A stretch of DNA of 64,000 bases from assembly GCF_025833875.1 (NCBI RefSeq), contig NZ_JAOYOD010000001.1, positions 620,001 to 684,000 of the forward strand, written 5' to 3'. Source of the stretch: Reichenbachiella ulvae. Its GTDB lineage: Bacteria > Bacteroidota > Bacteroidia > Cytophagales > Cyclobacteriaceae. The position numbers were made by a program, and so were the translations under genes. The notes beneath the pieces were generated by a model. The model was given only the letters and a program-made list of their open reading frames with translations, made no database searches and was not told where the DNA came from. Below are positions 62,793 to 64,000 of the stretch, piece by piece (the first letter of the stretch is position 1; each line of letters opens with the position of its first letter).

Positions 62793-63739
62793 TTGGCGTT
62801 TTTGTTCGAACTGTTTTTGATCAGTATAGCTACTTTTTCGAGGATGATCACGAGCATAAACCCTAAGGCCATAAAGAGAATCGCCTGTACAATCATTGGG
62901 TTGTTGCCCGTCTCTTCGAGGTATTGAGTAGGTAGGATGTTTTTCTCTAAAGTTGGTACCTGCTCTCCGTGGATCAGCTCAAAGCGAATCGGTTTTTTCC
63001 AGGGCCAGATTTTGTTCAATGAACCGATCATGAAACCCGCCAGCAATGCCACTGCATAGTTGTGGAACTTCTTCAAAAACCAGGATATCGCTCTCGAAAA
63101 ACTTAAGAGTCCAGTGATGCAGCCTAAGGCAAATACAATGATGACTCCAAAGTCCAGATCATTTAAAGCATCTACGATATAGGCGTATTTGCCCAGAATC
63201 AAAAGGATGAAGCTCCCAGAGATCCCCGGTAAAATCATAGCGCAGATAGCTATGGCCCCACTGATAAAGATGAACCAAAGTCCATTAGGAGTGGTAGCAG
63301 GTGTAATGATCGTGATCAGAAAAGCAATGGCAATCCCCACCAATCCAGAAAGCACTACTAATGCGTTCCATTTTGATATTTCTTTCGCTACAGAAATGGA
63401 TGAAATGATCACCAATCCGAAGAAAAAGGACCAGATCATGATAGGTTGCGTTTCTAGCAAGTGCGAAATGATTTTCGCCAGGCTCACCACACTAACCAGG
63501 ATGCCTCCAATCAAAGGCAGAAGAAACTGCCCATTGATGTGCTTCCAAAGCTCTTTGAATTTGAACTTTGTCAAGAGTTTGAAGGCATCTAAATCAAAAG
63601 AGCTAATGGATGCCAATAGCTCTTCGTAAATACCTGTGATAAATGCAATGGTTCCTCCAGATACGCCTGGGACAACATCTGCACTGCCCATTCCCATTCC
63701 TTTGAGGAACAATAGGACGTAATACTTAATGGATTTCAT
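62789..63739 (-). CDS. DUF368 family membrane protein (probable polyprenyl-phosphate translocase)
   Basis: The 316-residue product has about nine membrane helices and the family start GMGMGSADVVPGVSGGTIAFITGIYEEL, plus ILPGISGSFILLILGKY. Members of DUF368 have been shown to recycle undecaprenyl phosphate across the membrane, so it should supply the lipid carrier for wall and surface-sugar synthesis. It overlaps aroE by four bases and follows the comA end. Confidence 0.92.
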   Translation of the reverse strand: MKSIKYYVLLFLKGMGMGSADVVPGVSGGTIAFITGIYEELLASISSFDLDAFKLLTKFKFKELWKHINGQFLLPLIGGILVSVVSLAKIISHLLETQPIMIWSFFFGLVIISSISVAKEISKWNALVVLSGLVGIAIAFLITIITPATTPNGLWFIFISGAIAICAMILPGISGSFILLILGKYAYIVDALNDLDFGVIIVFALGCITGLLSFSRAISWFLKKFHNYAVALLAGFMIGSLNKIWPWKKPIRFELIHGEQVPTLEKNILPTQYLEETGNNPMIVQAILFMALGFMLVIILEKVAILIKNSSNKNAK

Positions 63740-63756
63740 GTCGGGTGGATTAGCGT

Positions 63757-64000
63757 TTATTCAGCTCCTTTGCCATTAAGGAAGTGATCGAAAGTATCTC
63801 CTCTCAGTCCTAGTCTGATGGTTTCTAAAGGAATTACTTCATTCGGAGCGATGTTACCAAGGTTTACATTGGCTCCTAGCAGCTTGATGAACCAAACTTG
63901 TTGTTCCTTTTGAGGCGCTTCCCAAAGTACTTTTTCCATTGGGATTTTCGTTAGGATCTCTTGAACCAAACCAGATCTTACTTCACCAGTAGATCTAAAA
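63757..64000 (-). CDS. comA: phosphosulfolactate synthase (ComA), C-terminal part only
   Basis: The frame is open to the window edge; about 80 residues are visible. WEAPQKEQQVWFIKLLGANVNLGNI and NEVIPLETIRLGLRGDTF match the end of ComA/YitD-type (2R)-phospho-3-sulfolactate synthase, which joins sulfite to phosphoenolpyruvate. In Bacteroidota it could feed sulfonolipid or other sulfonate synthesis. The first codon seen at 63969 (TTG) is internal. It precedes the DUF368 gene by 17 bases. Confidence 0.82.
   Translation of the reverse strand, partial: FRSTGEVRSGLVQEILTKIPMEKVLWEAPQKEQQVWFIKLLGANVNLGNIAPNEVIPLETIRLGLRGDTFDHFLNGKGAE

Overview
The window reads as a piece of a Bacteroidota chromosome, most likely a marine Cytophagales bacterium (Reichenbachiella/Marivirga-like; this placement is inference). 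Reasons: Bacteroidota-type promoter signals (TTTG, about 20 nt, TAnnTTTG), an IPExxxVDY-family protein, an ECF sigma/DUF6768 pair, WG-repeat proteins, many lipoproteins and secreted TPR proteins, TTG/GTG starts, weak Shine-Dalgarno sequences, and a bacterial GH3-family protein. Most of the DNA is ordinary housekeeping sequence with moderate GC.

Layout. 1-5.0 kb: the 3' end of a TPR/coiled-coil protein ending in a histidine-kinase-like DHp segment, an OmpL47-like repeat protein, a nitroreductase and a secreted esterase. 5.0-9.6 kb: an accessory patch. An ISAs1-family element with a split transposase sits inside a MITE-like palindromic repeat. Next come an orphan lipoprotein, an IS110-family element with long noncoding flanks, remnants of a membrane gene, and a second, intact copy of the MITE-like repeat. 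9.5-11.5 kb: a TetR regulator and a stand-alone FabF-type ketosynthase, each preceded by the same 18-bp operator. 11.5-16.4 kb: an ECF sigma factor with a DUF6768 membrane partner, two lipoproteins (EF-hand-like and vWA) and small membrane or cytosolic proteins. 16.4-21.2 kb: a histidine kinase with a periplasmic solute-binding sensor facing a SiaB-like kinase, a disulfide-less flavoprotein oxidoreductase and a PqiA-like protein.

21.4-29 kb: IPExxxVDY protein, pyruvate kinase, an LpoA-like TPR/periplasmic-binding protein, hemL and priA. 29-33.3 kb: a 1404-residue secreted TPR-CHAT protein. 33.6-46 kb: tRNA-Ser(TGA), YihY/BrkB with an acyl-CoA thioesterase, an acyl-CoA carboxylase beta subunit, a SirB1-like protein lacking the usual catalytic His and Asp, the pdxA/phosphopantetheinyl transferase/redoxin operon, rsmA, mgtE, a 2-hydroxyacid dehydrogenase and recQ. 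46-49.4 kb: an accessory island with an AT-rich orphan gene, a 600-bp tandem array (21-bp unit, 105-bp higher-order period), a WG-like protein and a YdeI-family protein.

49.5-59 kb: a mechanosensitive-channel-like protein, a WG-repeat protein, an acyltransferase-3 protein, a lipoprotein, two ExbD proteins without ExbB, a Gfo/Idh/MocA oxidoreductase, a YggS-type PLP protein, a GH3 protein and a LysE-type exporter. 59.06-59.35 kb holds seven 41-bp tandem units. The window ends with a BamE-like protein, uvrB and the minus-strand cluster comA (partial)/DUF368/aroE.

The best candidates for something new are the two tandem arrays, the MITE-like family with the nested IS, the IS110 flanks that may encode a guide RNA, the apparently leaderless TetR promoter with its matching operator at the ketosynthase gene, and a pair of covarying intergenic palindromes.
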